Origin: Boseongicola aestuarii
GTDB taxonomy: Bacteria; Pseudomonadota; Alphaproteobacteria; Rhodobacterales; Rhodobacteraceae
Direction of reading: 5' to 3'
NCBI RefSeq assembly: GCF_900184815.1
Contig: NZ_FXXQ01000001.1
Span: 248,001 to 312,000 of the forward strand
Length of the DNA stretch: 64,000 nucleotides
Under the pieces are notes generated by a model. That model searched no databases. It was not told the DNA's origin and saw only the letters and a program-made list of their open reading frames with translations. How positions within the stretch are numbered: the stretch's first letter is position 1; each line of letters begins with the position of its first letter. Made by a program: the position numbers and the translations under genes. Positions 55,638-63,999 of the stretch are shown here, in pieces.

Positions 55638-56426
55638 ATGATCAAGGTCCAGGATCTGCACAAGCACTTCGGTGGCTTTCACGCCGTAGATGGTGCCACG
55701 CTTGAAATCGCCGAAGGCTCGATCACGGGATTGGTTGGCCCGAACGGTGCCGGCAAAACCACCCTTTTCAATGTCATCGCAGGCCGCCTGCCGCCCACCA
55801 GCGGCACAGTCACGATGATGGGCGAAGACATTACCGGCCTGCCACCTCACGATCTGTTCCACAAAGGCCTGCTGCGAACCTTCCAGATCGCCCATGAATT
55901 CGGCTCGATGACCGTCCGCGAGAACCTGATGATGGTTCCGGGCGACCAGTCCGGCGAAGCCATATGGAACACTTGGTTCGGCCGCAAAAAAATCATCGAA
56001 GACGAGCGCGCTTTGTTGAAGAAGGCCGACGAAGTCCTTGAATTCCTTACAATTGATCACTTGAAAGACGAAAAGGCAGGCAACCTTTCCGGTGGCCAGA
56101 AAAAGCTTCTGGAGCTTGGCCGCACCATGATGGTCGACGCACGGATCGTCTTCCTCGACGAAGTCGGCGCTGGCGTGAACCGCACGCTCCTGAACACCAT
56201 CGCCGACGCGATCAAACGCCTCAACGAAGAACGCGGCTATACCTTCTGTGTCATCGAACACGACATGGAGTTCATTGGCCGCCTCTGCGATCCGGTCATC
56301 GTCATGGCTGAAGGCAAGGTCCTCGCGGAAGGCACCATGGCCGAAATCAAGGCCAACGAACAGGTGATCGAAGCCTACCTCGGCACGGGCCTGAAAAACA
56401 AAGTCAAAGAAGAGGCCGGCGCGTGA
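55638..56426 (+). CDS. livG: Branched-chain-type ABC transporter ATP-binding protein LivG
   Basis: A 262-aa ATPase. Walker A GPNGAGKTT near residue 34; LivG-specific RTFQIAHEFGSMTVRENLMM; signature LSGGQKKLLELGR; Walker B-like VFLDEVGAGVN, where the normal ...DEPAAGLN is changed (Val replaces Pro after Glu) but the Asp-Glu pair stands. It ends with LAEGTMAEIKANEQVIEAYLG, the LivG tail. Its stop overlaps the next gene's start by 4 bp. Confidence 0.93.
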   Translation: MIKVQDLHKHFGGFHAVDGATLEIAEGSITGLVGPNGAGKTTLFNVIAGRLPPTSGTVTMMGEDITGLPPHDLFHKGLLRTFQIAHEFGSMTVRENLMMVPGDQSGEAIWNTWFGRKKIIEDERALLKKADEVLEFLTIDHLKDEKAGNLSGGQKKLLELGRTMMVDARIVFLDEVGAGVNRTLLNTIADAIKRLNEERGYTFCVIEHDMEFIGRLCDPVIVMAEGKVLAEGTMAEIKANEQVIEAYLGTGLKNKVKEEAGA

Positions 56427-57004
56427 CCCCATCCGCAATTGGCCTCACGCTTCTAGTCCTAGGCGCGACACCGCTTTCTGCGGCGGCCAGCAGCGCAGCA
56501 CGCAATGGCGCCTGTTTCGACTTCTTTGAGAAAACCGCGCGATACTGCGCGCCACCACTGGCCGAGTTGGTCAATTTCGAAGTGACCGAGAAAACGCTTT
56601 GGGCAGGCTACGAAGACGGGCTCGTCAGCTATGTCGTGGAATTCGACGGTCGCAGAGCCGACCTCCCCGTACCTCAGGACATCGACACCGCCTTCTCGGA
56701 AACCGCCATCGCCAAAGGCATCGCCGGGGTCAACCCGCCGGTAACGGCCCGCGCACTCATGCATGTCAATGACCTCGCGGTGGTCGAAATCGCCGGATCG
56801 AATGAAGACCTCAACGCCTTCTTTGTCTATGTTATTTCGCCCACCAGCATCGCGTCTTTCACTGTCGTGGACAACTCGCCCGAGTTTGACGGTCGGCAAC
56901 TTGACTGGACCAAGGTGCGCAGCGCGCAGCGCTATCGCATCGAACTTGCTGGTCACCCGCTCGCCTCCCTTTCGCCCATCGCCGACATGGAGCTCATCCC
57001 ATGA
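56423..57004 (+). CDS. Exported protein of unknown function inside the ABC operon
   Basis: A 193-aa protein with a signal peptide (IGLTLLVLGATPLSAAA) and two close Cys (ACFDFFEKTARYC) that could pair in the periplasm. The rest is beta-rich (VNFEVTEKTLWAGYEDGLVSYVVEFDGRRADLPVPQ, FFVYVISPTSIASFTVVD). No known domain is seen. It overlaps livG (ATGA at 56423-56426) and the livF start (57001-57004), so it must be translated with them, and an accessory role in uptake is likely but unproven. Confidence 0.8.
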   Translation: MTPSAIGLTLLVLGATPLSAAASSAARNGACFDFFEKTARYCAPPLAELVNFEVTEKTLWAGYEDGLVSYVVEFDGRRADLPVPQDIDTAFSETAIAKGIAGVNPPVTARALMHVNDLAVVEIAGSNEDLNAFFVYVISPTSIASFTVVDNSPEFDGRQLDWTKVRSAQRYRIELAGHPLASLSPIADMELIP

Positions 57005-57834
57005 GCAAATCCCCCTATCAGGACGCCCGTGGCAACAAGGACGCGTCGATCACCAATCCAAAGGCAGGCGGCACGCTGAAGTCCTATGGCTCCCAAAGCC
57101 AAGGCAAGCCCGGGCCACGGGACGGCCAGCCGTATCTCATCGGCGATAAGATGACCGGCGGCTATGGCACCGGCGCAGATATCCTGCACGACTGCACCAT
57201 TTCGGTGAACGAAGGCGAGATCGCTGTAATCGTCGGCCCCAACGGCGCGGGCAAATCGACCGCGATGAAGGCCGTCTTCGGAATGCTGAACGTGCGCACC
57301 GGTGCGGTTCGTCTGGACGGTGAAGACATCACCAATCTCACGCCGCAGGCGCGCGTCGCCAAGGGCATGGCCTTCGTGCCGCAAACCTCGAACATCTTCA
57401 CGTCGATGACCGTGGAAGAGAACCTCGAAATGGGCGCATTCCTGCGCCGTGACGACATCACCAAGACGATGGAACAGGTCTACGAACTATTCCCGATCCT
57501 GCGTGACAAACGCCTTCAGCCCGCAGGCGAACTGTCCGGCGGACAGCGCCAGCAGGTTGCGGTGGGCCGTGCACTGATGACCAAACCACGGCTCTTGATG
57601 CTGGACGAACCGACGGCGGGCGTCAGCCCGATCGTCATGGATGAACTCTTTGACCGGATTATCGAAGTTGCGCGCACAGGCATCTCGATCCTTATGGTCG
57701 AACAAAACGCGCGGCAGGCGCTCGAGATCGCCGACAAGGGCTATGTGCTGGTGCAGGGGCGCAATGCGTTCACCGACACCGGTAAGGCCCTTCTCGACGA
57801 CCCGGAAGTCCGCCGCTCTTTCCTGGGAGGATAG
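57001..57834 (+). CDS. livF: Branched-chain-type ABC transporter ATP-binding protein LivF, N-extended
   Basis: A 277-aa ATPase. Walker A GPNGAGKSTAMKAVFG near residue 79; LivF-type MAFVPQTSNIFTSMTVEENLEMGAF; signature LSGGQRQQVAVGRAL; Walker B LLMLDEPTAGVSP. The first ~45 residues are a polar, Gly/Ser/Lys-rich extension (KSPYQDARGNKDASITNPKA) absent in E. coli LivF (237 aa). No good internal start replaces ATG 57001, which overlaps the preceding gene's stop. Confidence 0.93.
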   Translation: MSKSPYQDARGNKDASITNPKAGGTLKSYGSQSQGKPGPRDGQPYLIGDKMTGGYGTGADILHDCTISVNEGEIAVIVGPNGAGKSTAMKAVFGMLNVRTGAVRLDGEDITNLTPQARVAKGMAFVPQTSNIFTSMTVEENLEMGAFLRRDDITKTMEQVYELFPILRDKRLQPAGELSGGQRQQVAVGRALMTKPRLLMLDEPTAGVSPIVMDELFDRIIEVARTGISILMVEQNARQALEIADKGYVLVQGRNAFTDTGKALLDDPEVRRSFLGG

Positions 57835-57836
57835 CG

Positions 57837-57914
57837 ATGACACGCCACGTCGCCTGCCACCCGGGGATCAACCGCTTCCGCAAGGATGCAAGACGACCGG
57901 GCCACTGGGAATAG
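57837..57914 (+). CDS. Possible 25-aa microprotein after livF
   Basis: ATG 57837 stands 2 bp after the livF stop and 6 bp after a near-ideal GGGAGG ribosome site that lies inside the end of livF. The 25-codon frame (MTRHVACHPGINRFRK..., then DARRPGHWE) is basic, with no membrane segment, and ends at TAG 57912. Strong initiation site and operon position support translation; there is no homologue I know, so it may be only a coupling or regulatory ORF. Confidence 0.4.
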   Translation: MTRHVACHPGINRFRKDARRPGHWE

Positions 57915-57994
57915 ACCGAAAATGGCACCCTTTGGTTCGTTACAGCGCGGCAAAAAAATGTCGCGCCAAAACAGGGAACCAAGAGGTGTGCTGA

Positions 57995-58405
57995 ATGTTG
58001 GAGACAATTTTTGTAATCGCCATGCTGCAAAGTGTTGAAGGTCTGCCAAAGGGAATCCGTTGCGAATTCCCCGCTGCCGATACGGGTGGCAAGCCCGTGC
58101 GCGTGGTGCTGGACCCCATGCCATCGCTGAAAGACCAGCCCGGCCTCTATCGCGTCATGATGGAGATCGAGGGCAAGCTGACGCTCAAGGCCGCCGCGCA
58201 GCCGATGCATGCAATCGATGAGCGCGCCGTGCTGATCCGCGCCAAGAGTCCGCGTCAGGCCACCGTGACCCTCGGGATGCGCGATGATGGCATGGCCGCT
58301 CTTACAATGTCAGCGCCGGGGGCCGAAACACCGGGCGAACAATCCACCCGGATCGGCGCCTGTCGCGGTGCCGACCACTACTTCAATCGTTGGCTGTCCT
58401 CATGA
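57995..58405 (+). CDS. Hypothetical protein between livF and livH
   Basis: A 136-aa protein, start ATG 57995 with AAGAGG upstream. A short hydrophobic N-terminus (LETIFVIAMLQSVEG) may be a weak signal peptide. The mature part has IRCEFPAADTGGKPVRVVLDPMPSLKDQPGLYRVMMEIEGKLTLKAAAQPM and a C-terminal IGACRGADHYFNRWL, with one Cys at each end. No domain is recognised. It is embedded in the importer operon, 160 bp after livF and 55 bp before livH. Confidence 0.72.
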   Translation: MLETIFVIAMLQSVEGLPKGIRCEFPAADTGGKPVRVVLDPMPSLKDQPGLYRVMMEIEGKLTLKAAAQPMHAIDERAVLIRAKSPRQATVTLGMRDDGMAALTMSAPGAETPGEQSTRIGACRGADHYFNRWLSS

Positions 58406-58460
58406 CGCCGCTGAATGCCCTCAACACGCCCGCACCTTTCGGGACTGGAACGGAAGACCT

Positions 58461-59474
58461 ATGATTGACCTGCTGAACGCCATCGTGGCGCTTGCCAACT
58501 TCGTCATCGTGCCCGCCATCGCCTATGGCAGCCAGCTTGCGCTCGGTGCCCTCGGTGTGACGCTGATCTACGGTATCCTGCGGTTCTCGAACTTTGCCCA
58601 CGGCGACACCATGGCCTTTGGCGCCATGGTCACCATTCTCGCCACATGGGGTCTGCAATCGCTCGGGGTCAACCTCGGCATCTTCCCCACGGCCCTTCTT
58701 GCGCTGCCCATCGGCATCGCCGGCACAGCGCTTCTGGTGCTGGCCACGGATAAAATGGTCTATCAATTCTACCGCGAACAAAAAGCCGCCCCGGTAATCC
58801 TTGTGATCGTGTCCATGGGTGTGATGTTTATCATGAACGGCCTCGTCCGTTTCATCATCGGCCCCGACGATCAGCGCTTCGCAGACGGCGCGCGCTTCAT
58901 CATCACAGCGCGTGACTTCAAGGAATTGACCGGGCTGGAAGAAGGCCTTGCGATCAAGTCCACCGCCGCCCTGACCGTGGTTGTGGCGATCATCGTCGTG
59001 ATGCTGCTGTTCTGGTTCCTCAACAACACGCGCACCGGCAAATCCATGCGCGCGTTTTCCGACAACGAGGACCTCGCTCTGCTCTCCGGCATCAACCCCG
59101 AACGCGTGGTGATGATCACATGGATCATCGTCGCCGCGCTGGCCACCACCGCGGGGGTCCTCTACGGCCTCGACAAATCCTTCAAACCCTTCACCTATTT
59201 CCAGCTTCTGCTGCCGATCTTCGCCTCCGCCATCGTCGGAGGCCTCGGCAACCCGCTCGGTGCCATCGCAGGCGGCTTCGTCATCGCGTTTTCCGAAGTC
59301 ACCGTCACCTACGCCTTCAAGAAAGTCGCCGGATATCTCCTGCCCGAAGCCTGGGAACCCGACAGTCTCGTCCAACTTCTGTCCACCGACTACAAATTCG
59401 CCGTCAGCTTTGCGATCCTGGTTATCGTCCTCTTGTTCAAGCCGACCGGCCTCTTTTCGGGGAAAGCATTATGA
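58461..59474 (+). CDS. livH: Branched-chain-type ABC permease LivH
   Basis: A 337-aa permease with about eight hydrophobic segments. LGALGVTLIYGILRFSNFAHGDTMAFGAMVTILATW near residues 27-62 is the LivH signature; the coupling loop NNTRTGKSMRAFSDNEDLALLSGINPERVVMITWIIVAALATTAGVLYGL is near 190-240; PIFASAIVGGLGNPLGAIAGGFVIAF follows. ATG 58461 is preceded by ACGGAAGACC; the open frame further up is not LivH-like. Its stop overlaps the livM start (ATGA 59471-59474). Confidence 0.93.
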   Translation: MIDLLNAIVALANFVIVPAIAYGSQLALGALGVTLIYGILRFSNFAHGDTMAFGAMVTILATWGLQSLGVNLGIFPTALLALPIGIAGTALLVLATDKMVYQFYREQKAAPVILVIVSMGVMFIMNGLVRFIIGPDDQRFADGARFIITARDFKELTGLEEGLAIKSTAALTVVVAIIVVMLLFWFLNNTRTGKSMRAFSDNEDLALLSGINPERVVMITWIIVAALATTAGVLYGLDKSFKPFTYFQLLLPIFASAIVGGLGNPLGAIAGGFVIAFSEVTVTYAFKKVAGYLLPEAWEPDSLVQLLSTDYKFAVSFAILVIVLLFKPTGLFSGKAL

Positions 59475-60775
59475 CCCTACACCCCCGCGATATCATCCTG
59501 TTCTTCGTGGTTTTCGGCCTCATCGCCGCAACCGGCTTCTTCCAAAGTTGGAACGTCGCGCTTGGCATCCTCAACATGGGGCTGATCTCGGCTATCATGG
59601 CGCTGGGTGTGAACATGCAATGGGGCTATGCGGGCCTCTTCAACATCGGTGTCATGGGATTTGTGGCACTGGGAGGCCTCGGTGCCGTCCTCGTGTCGAT
59701 GCCCCCCGTCAATGAAGCCTGGGCCGCCGGCGGCCTTCGCGTCATCGCCGCCATCGCTATCGGCGTGGCGACGATCGTCGCCGCCCTGCAAGGCATGAAA
59801 CGCCTGCCCAAGGGACGGGTGAATATCCTCGGCGTCATCGGCATCCTGATTGTCGGCTTCTTCATCTACCGCGCGGTGCTCGACCCTGCGACAGCCGCGA
59901 TCGAAGGCGTGAATCCGGCCGCCACCGGCTACCTCGGCGGCCTCGGCCTGCCAGTTCTTCTGTCCTGGCCCGTCGGCGGCCTCCTCGCCGCAGGAGCCGC
60001 CTGGGCCATCGGCAAGACCGCTCTCGGCCTGCGCTCGGACTACCTCGCCATCGCAACCCTCGGCATCGCCGAAATCGTCATCGCGATGATGAAAAACGAA
60101 GACTGGCTGAGCCGCGGCGTGAAAAACGTTATCGGCATCCCGCGCCCCGTCCCTTATGAAATCGACCTCCAGAACGACCCCTCCTTCGTCGAGCGCATGA
60201 CCTCCTGGGGCTTTGACCCGGTCACGGCCTCCTCGATCACCGTGAAACTCGCCTACACCGGCCTGTTCCTTGTCGTCCTGATCATCCTGCTGTGGATGGC
60301 GCAGGCGGCCCTCGCTTCGCCCTGGGGCCGTATGATGCGCGCGATCCGCGACAACGAAGACGCGGCCGAAGCCATGGGCAAGGACGTCACGGCCCGCCAT
60401 TTGCAGATCTTCATCCTCGGATCGGCCGTCTGCGGCCTCGCGGGCGCGATGATGACAACGCTGGACGGCCAACTGACACCCGGCACCTACCAACCACTGC
60501 GCTTTACCTTTCTCGTCTGGGTCATGGTCATCGTCGGCGGATCGGGCAACAACTTCGGCGCGGTCCTCGGCGGCTTTCTGATCTGGTACCTCTGGGTCAT
60601 GGTAGAACCCTTCGGCGCCAGCCTGATCGGCTTCGTGACGTCGGGCATGGCGGACGGCACCTGGCTGAAAGAGCACCTCCTTGAAAGTGCCGCTCATATG
60701 CGCCTTCTGACCATGGGGCTGATCCTGCTTCTGGTGCTGCGCTTCAGCCCCCGAGGTCTGATCCCGGAAAGATAA
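59471..60775 (+). CDS. livM: Branched-chain-type ABC permease LivM
   Basis: A 434-aa permease, with NMGLISAIMALGVNMQWGYAGLFNIGVMGFVALGGL near residue 35, RSDYLAIATLGIAEIVIAMM near 188, the coupling loop SPWGRMMRAIRDNEDAAEAMGKDVTARHLQIFILGSAVCGLAGAMM near 280-325, and a final RLLTMGLILLLVLRFSPRGLIPER. Two extra hydrophobic segments near 75-135 lengthen it compared with E. coli LivM's core. Last gene of the importer operon. Confidence 0.93.
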   Translation: MTLHPRDIILFFVVFGLIAATGFFQSWNVALGILNMGLISAIMALGVNMQWGYAGLFNIGVMGFVALGGLGAVLVSMPPVNEAWAAGGLRVIAAIAIGVATIVAALQGMKRLPKGRVNILGVIGILIVGFFIYRAVLDPATAAIEGVNPAATGYLGGLGLPVLLSWPVGGLLAAGAAWAIGKTALGLRSDYLAIATLGIAEIVIAMMKNEDWLSRGVKNVIGIPRPVPYEIDLQNDPSFVERMTSWGFDPVTASSITVKLAYTGLFLVVLIILLWMAQAALASPWGRMMRAIRDNEDAAEAMGKDVTARHLQIFILGSAVCGLAGAMMTTLDGQLTPGTYQPLRFTFLVWVMVIVGGSGNNFGAVLGGFLIWYLWVMVEPFGASLIGFVTSGMADGTWLKEHLLESAAHMRLLTMGLILLLVLRFSPRGLIPER

Positions 60776-60786
60776 CGCGGACTTTT

Positions 60787-60892
60787 GGATATTCAAGAAC
60801 AGAAGAAGCCAGCTAAGCCTCCCTCTCTTTTCGGGTCCAGAAAATCCTGGGGGAGCGGCTCTTGAGGCGCGGGGGCAAAGCCCCCTACTGCC
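60787..60892. repeat. Dispersed repeat copy 4 (inverted and composite), probable operon end
   Basis: GGATATTCAAGAACAGAAGA (60787 on) starts 12 bp after the livM stop; a looser inverted copy (AGAAAATCC near 60839-60847) follows, running into CCTGGGGGAGCGGC and GGGGGCAAAGCCCCC (60871-60885), the latter a short hairpin. The same blocks occur near 34113-34165. Confidence 0.55.
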
Positions 60893-61469
60893 GCTCGACG
60901 ATGTCACGCGCCGGCTTGAACCGAACGGCCGCGCCCATCGTTTCCACTTCCGGAAACAACTCCAGAATCTCGCGGCGTTGCGAATTCCCCAGACCACGCA
61001 TGATCCGGTCGTCCGGATGAAAGCTTTCGGTCCAGGCGCCGTCCGCCAGGATCACCTCGTGTGACGCGCACAACAGATGAAGATAGCTCACGCCAAGCGT
61101 CTTCGCGCGGCGCACCGTCCGCCCGTCGATCAGATGGCGCGCCGCGACCAGTGCCTCGTCACCTTCAATGGTCAGAAAGGACTGTTCGGGCGCAATCAGA
61201 AACCGATGCGACGGGCTTACCAGGATGTCCCGGTAGGGCCGCCCCTCCCCCAGGGCGCCGGCGCGCAGAAGGATCGGCGCAAGCGACGGTTCGACCAACA
61301 ATTCGCTATAGTCCACATCCCGGCGTCCGATCCAGTGGACACGTTGCAGCCCGTTGTCGCGCGTCACCAACCGGTCGCCGCGCCGCAAGGTTTCGACAGG
61401 CACTTCTCCGCGCTCGGTACCGATCATCGTGCCCGGTGTGAAACAAGGTGTAATGGGTGAAACGATCAT
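60885..61469 (-). CDS. Stand-alone Hint (Hedgehog/intein) domain protein
   Basis: A 194-aa protein almost entirely made of a Hint domain. Cys9 in TPCFTPGTMIGTERGEVPVETLRRGDRLVTRDNG is the splice/cleavage nucleophile block, and PYRDILVSPSHRFLI and YLHLLCASHEVILADGAWTESFHPDD are the later His blocks. In Rhodobacteraceae such domains often cap large RTX or calcium-binding secreted proteins; here only eight residues precede the Cys, so what would be cleaved is unclear. No signal peptide is visible. It converges with livM. Confidence 0.85.
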   Translation of the reverse strand: MIVSPITPCFTPGTMIGTERGEVPVETLRRGDRLVTRDNGLQRVHWIGRRDVDYSELLVEPSLAPILLRAGALGEGRPYRDILVSPSHRFLIAPEQSFLTIEGDEALVAARHLIDGRTVRRAKTLGVSYLHLLCASHEVILADGAWTESFHPDDRIMRGLGNSQRREILELFPEVETMGAAVRFKPARDIVERQ

Positions 61470-62061
61470 AGAACAAAGCCCCGCTGAGGGGTGAGTTCAG
61501 GTCCTCGTTAAAGCCGCTTGGGATAAATGGCGGGAACCGATGCGGATCCCCGTGGTGCCCGGCAACAGGGCAAATAATACACACGAGGAGCACCGATCCC
61601 CGCCGCCAACCGGCAGCACTCGATACCCAACCTGCAGAAACGGCCTGCAGGCCATGCGCGGCACCCCCATGCCGCATCACTACCCCCCAGCGAGGTAAAG
61701 AAAAGGTAACCGCTCCCCCCGTGTCGCCAAAGGGAAAACGGCGACTTTGAGGCAATCTGTAACAAGTTGCTTGGGGTGAAATCCCAATTGCGGCACACGC
61801 TTAGGGCCGCATTTCCCCCTATTGATGCCAATCCGGAAACAGCAGCCAAGATATGAAAGCCCATTTATCCGATAGACTTAAGGATCAAAGGGTCGGAGTT
61901 GCGCGGCGATGAGTTGGTCTGATCCGTCGCCGTACCGGAAACACTGACATTTTCGTTATGCCTACAATTCGGCAGAAATTTGTCACAAACTTTCTCGGCA
62001 CAGTGTTTTCGCGTTCGCATCAATGGAAAGCAAAGCACCGGATTGGTGAGCGGGATTCCGC
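61470..62061. other. 592-bp stretch between the Hint gene and modC without a confident gene
   Basis: All longer frames here are shadows or lack ribosome sites and known domains. It should hold the Hint gene's promoter and the 3' end of the modABC transcript. I see small inverted repeats (GTCGCC...GGCGAC near 61725-61748; GGCCTGCAGGCC near 61643) but no T-tailed terminator, tRNA or known riboswitch. Confidence 0.4.
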
Positions 62062-63087
62062 TTACTTCGTCGAATCAACAACCATCGGTCGCGGCAGCAC
62101 ACGCAAAACCGACATCCAGAGCGTGCGGGCGCTTGGCACGCGCATTACGCCCGGCACCCTCACCGACTGCCCCAAAACGTCCAGAACCGCCTGCCCCTCG
62201 GCCCCCGCCGGACGTGTGACCGTCACCGGCAGCACCATGATCGCCGACCCGGCGCCCGGATGATGGACGCTGAAGTGAACGCTCTCGACCGGCAGACCAA
62301 TCCCAACCGCCTCGCCCGGCAAGGCGCGCAGAGGCAAGGCAATCGAAGCGCCCGGCCCGTCGTCCTCGGCACCATCCAGCCGCACCTCGACACCCGGTCC
62401 CGTCTCGGCGACCACATGTGCCGTCAGGCGCATCGGAGGCGTGCGCCACCCGGTGACATGGCCCTGCCCCAACTCCAGAACCCGGTCCGCCAGTGTGACG
62501 ACTTCGTCGCTGGAATGGCTGACATAAAGCGCCGGTACCCGCGCCTGAGACACCGCTCGCGCGATATAGGGCAGAAACTCGGACTTGCGCTGGCTGTCCA
62601 GACCCGTCATCGGTTCGTCCAGAAACAACACCGCCGGGTTCGACGCCAGCGCACGCGCCAAAGCCACTCGCCGCGCTTCACCGCCCGAAAGACCGTCGAT
62701 CCCGCGGTCCAGCAAGGGTCCCAGCTCCAGAGCCTCGACGATCGCATCAAACGAAGTAACCTCGCATCGTTTCGCACCATACCCGATGTTGCCCGCCACG
62801 CTCAGATGCGGAAACAGATGTGGGTCCTGAAACACAAAGCCGATGCGGCGCTCGTGCGCCGGAACATGCCCTCCGGGGCCGTCCCATTCCTTGTTGCAAA
62901 ACGTGATGCGCCGCTCACCAGCCACGCCCATGTCCAGACCTGCCAGCGCGCGCAAAAGTGATGTCTTGCCGCTGCCCGAGGGACCGACAATCGCCGTTAC
63001 CCCCTGCATGGGCAGGCTTTCCTGCGCTTCAAGCGTGAACAACGGCCCGCGCCGCAACTTCAGGCGAAAGTGCAACCGGTCAGGCAA
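62062..63087 (-). CDS. modC: Molybdate ABC transporter ATP-binding protein
   Basis: A 341-aa ATPase of the molybdate importer. Walker A VGPSGSGKTSLL, Q-loop GFVFQDPHLFPHLSVAGNIGYG, signature LSGGEARRVALARAL, and Walker B VLFLDEPMTGLD are clear. The C-terminal ~110 residues form a MOP/TOBE-type oxyanion domain (ALPGEAVGIGLPVESVHFSVHHPGAGS). I favour TTG 63087, which has GGAGG 8 bp upstream and overlaps the end of modB; ATG 63117 is possible, while the earlier ATG at 63183 is inside modB. Confidence 0.92.
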   Translation of the reverse strand: MPDRLHFRLKLRRGPLFTLEAQESLPMQGVTAIVGPSGSGKTSLLRALAGLDMGVAGERRITFCNKEWDGPGGHVPAHERRIGFVFQDPHLFPHLSVAGNIGYGAKRCEVTSFDAIVEALELGPLLDRGIDGLSGGEARRVALARALASNPAVLFLDEPMTGLDSQRKSEFLPYIARAVSQARVPALYVSHSSDEVVTLADRVLELGQGHVTGWRTPPMRLTAHVVAETGPGVEVRLDGAEDDGPGASIALPLRALPGEAVGIGLPVESVHFSVHHPGAGSAIMVLPVTVTRPAGAEGQAVLDVLGQSVRVPGVMRVPSARTLWMSVLRVLPRPMVVDSTK

Positions 63088-63751
63088 CGCGCACGCCTCC
63101 GCGCCGGTTAAACACATAAACCAGCAACAAAACGCAGAACGAAAACGCCAGCAGGCCCAGCGACAGAACGTGCGCCGTCGCATAATCCAGCGTCTCGACG
63201 GCAGTGAAAATCTCGATCGAAATCACGCGTGTGCGGCCCGGAATGTTGCCGCCCACCATCAGGACGACGCCGAATTCGCCCACGGTATGCGCGAAAGTCA
63301 AAACCCCTGCCGTAAGGAACCCGCGCCGCGCCAGAGGCAAGGCCACCGTCAGAAACGCATCGCGCGGCGTGGCGCCCAAGGTTCGTGCGGCATCCATGGT
63401 CGGCTGCGGCACACTGGCAAATGCCGTCTGAAGGGGTTGCACTGCAAAGGGCAGCGAATAGACCAGCGACGCGATCACCAAACCCGTGAACGAAAACGTC
63501 AGCGTGTCACCGGTCACCCTCAACCACAACGCACCGAACGGTGCCGTCGGGCTCATCAGGATCAACAGGTAGAAGCCCAGAACCGTTGGCGGCAGGACCA
63601 GCGGCAAGGTGGTGATCGCCTCGACAACCGGTCGCAACTTTGAGCGTGTCGTCGTCAGCCACCACGCCAAAGGCAAGGCCACCGCCAGCAGGATCGCCGT
63701 CGTCACGAACGCTAGTTTCAGCGTCAGCCATATGGCGGGCCAGACCGTCAT
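63080..63751 (-). CDS. modB: Molybdate ABC transporter permease
   Basis: A 223-aa permease with about five helices. It starts VWPAIWLTLKLAFVTTAILLAVALPLAWWL and has the binding-protein-dependent loop MDAARTLGATPRDAFLTVALPLARRGFLTAGVLTFAHTVGEFGVVLMVGGNIPGRTRVISIEIF, closely like ModB. Its start overlaps the modA stop by 4 bp and its end overlaps modC, so modABC is one tightly coupled operon. Confidence 0.95.
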   Translation of the reverse strand: MTVWPAIWLTLKLAFVTTAILLAVALPLAWWLTTTRSKLRPVVEAITTLPLVLPPTVLGFYLLILMSPTAPFGALWLRVTGDTLTFSFTGLVIASLVYSLPFAVQPLQTAFASVPQPTMDAARTLGATPRDAFLTVALPLARRGFLTAGVLTFAHTVGEFGVVLMVGGNIPGRTRVISIEIFTAVETLDYATAHVLSLGLLAFSFCVLLLVYVFNRRGGVRVA

Positions 63752-63999
63752 TCCGCAAGATCATAGCCTTTAGCGGCGATGATCTCTGCTGCCGCTTCCG
63801 AACTCAGAAACGCCCAGAACGCTGCTGCGGCCGGGTTCGCTTGGCTGCGCGCCAACAAGGCCGCATCCTGCCGGATCGCAGGATATCGCCCGTCCAGTGC
63901 GGTGACCTCAGCGGCACCCAAGAGCGGCAGTTGCGCCTCGGCAAGAAACGCGAAATCGGTGTTGCCGGTCACAAAAAGCGTGGCCACCTGCCCAACGTT
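63748..63999 (-). CDS. modA: Molybdate-binding protein ModA, C-terminal part (cut by window end)
   Basis: The readable 83 codons show NVGQVATLFVTGNTDFAFLAEAQLP and, at the end, PAAAAFWAFLSSEAAAEIIAAKGYDL, both typical of the ModA C-terminal lobe. The N-terminus and signal peptide lie beyond base 64000. The stop overlaps the modB start. It binds molybdate or tungstate in the periplasm for ModBC. Confidence 0.9.
   Translation of the reverse strand, partial: NVGQVATLFVTGNTDFAFLAEAQLPLLGAAEVTALDGRYPAIRQDAALLARSQANPAAAAFWAFLSSEAAAEIIAAKGYDLAE

Noticed and set aside
61643-61654. GGCCTGCAGGCC perfect palindrome
   Set aside because: Short GC-rich palindrome with no gene start nearby and no repeat in the window; likely chance.
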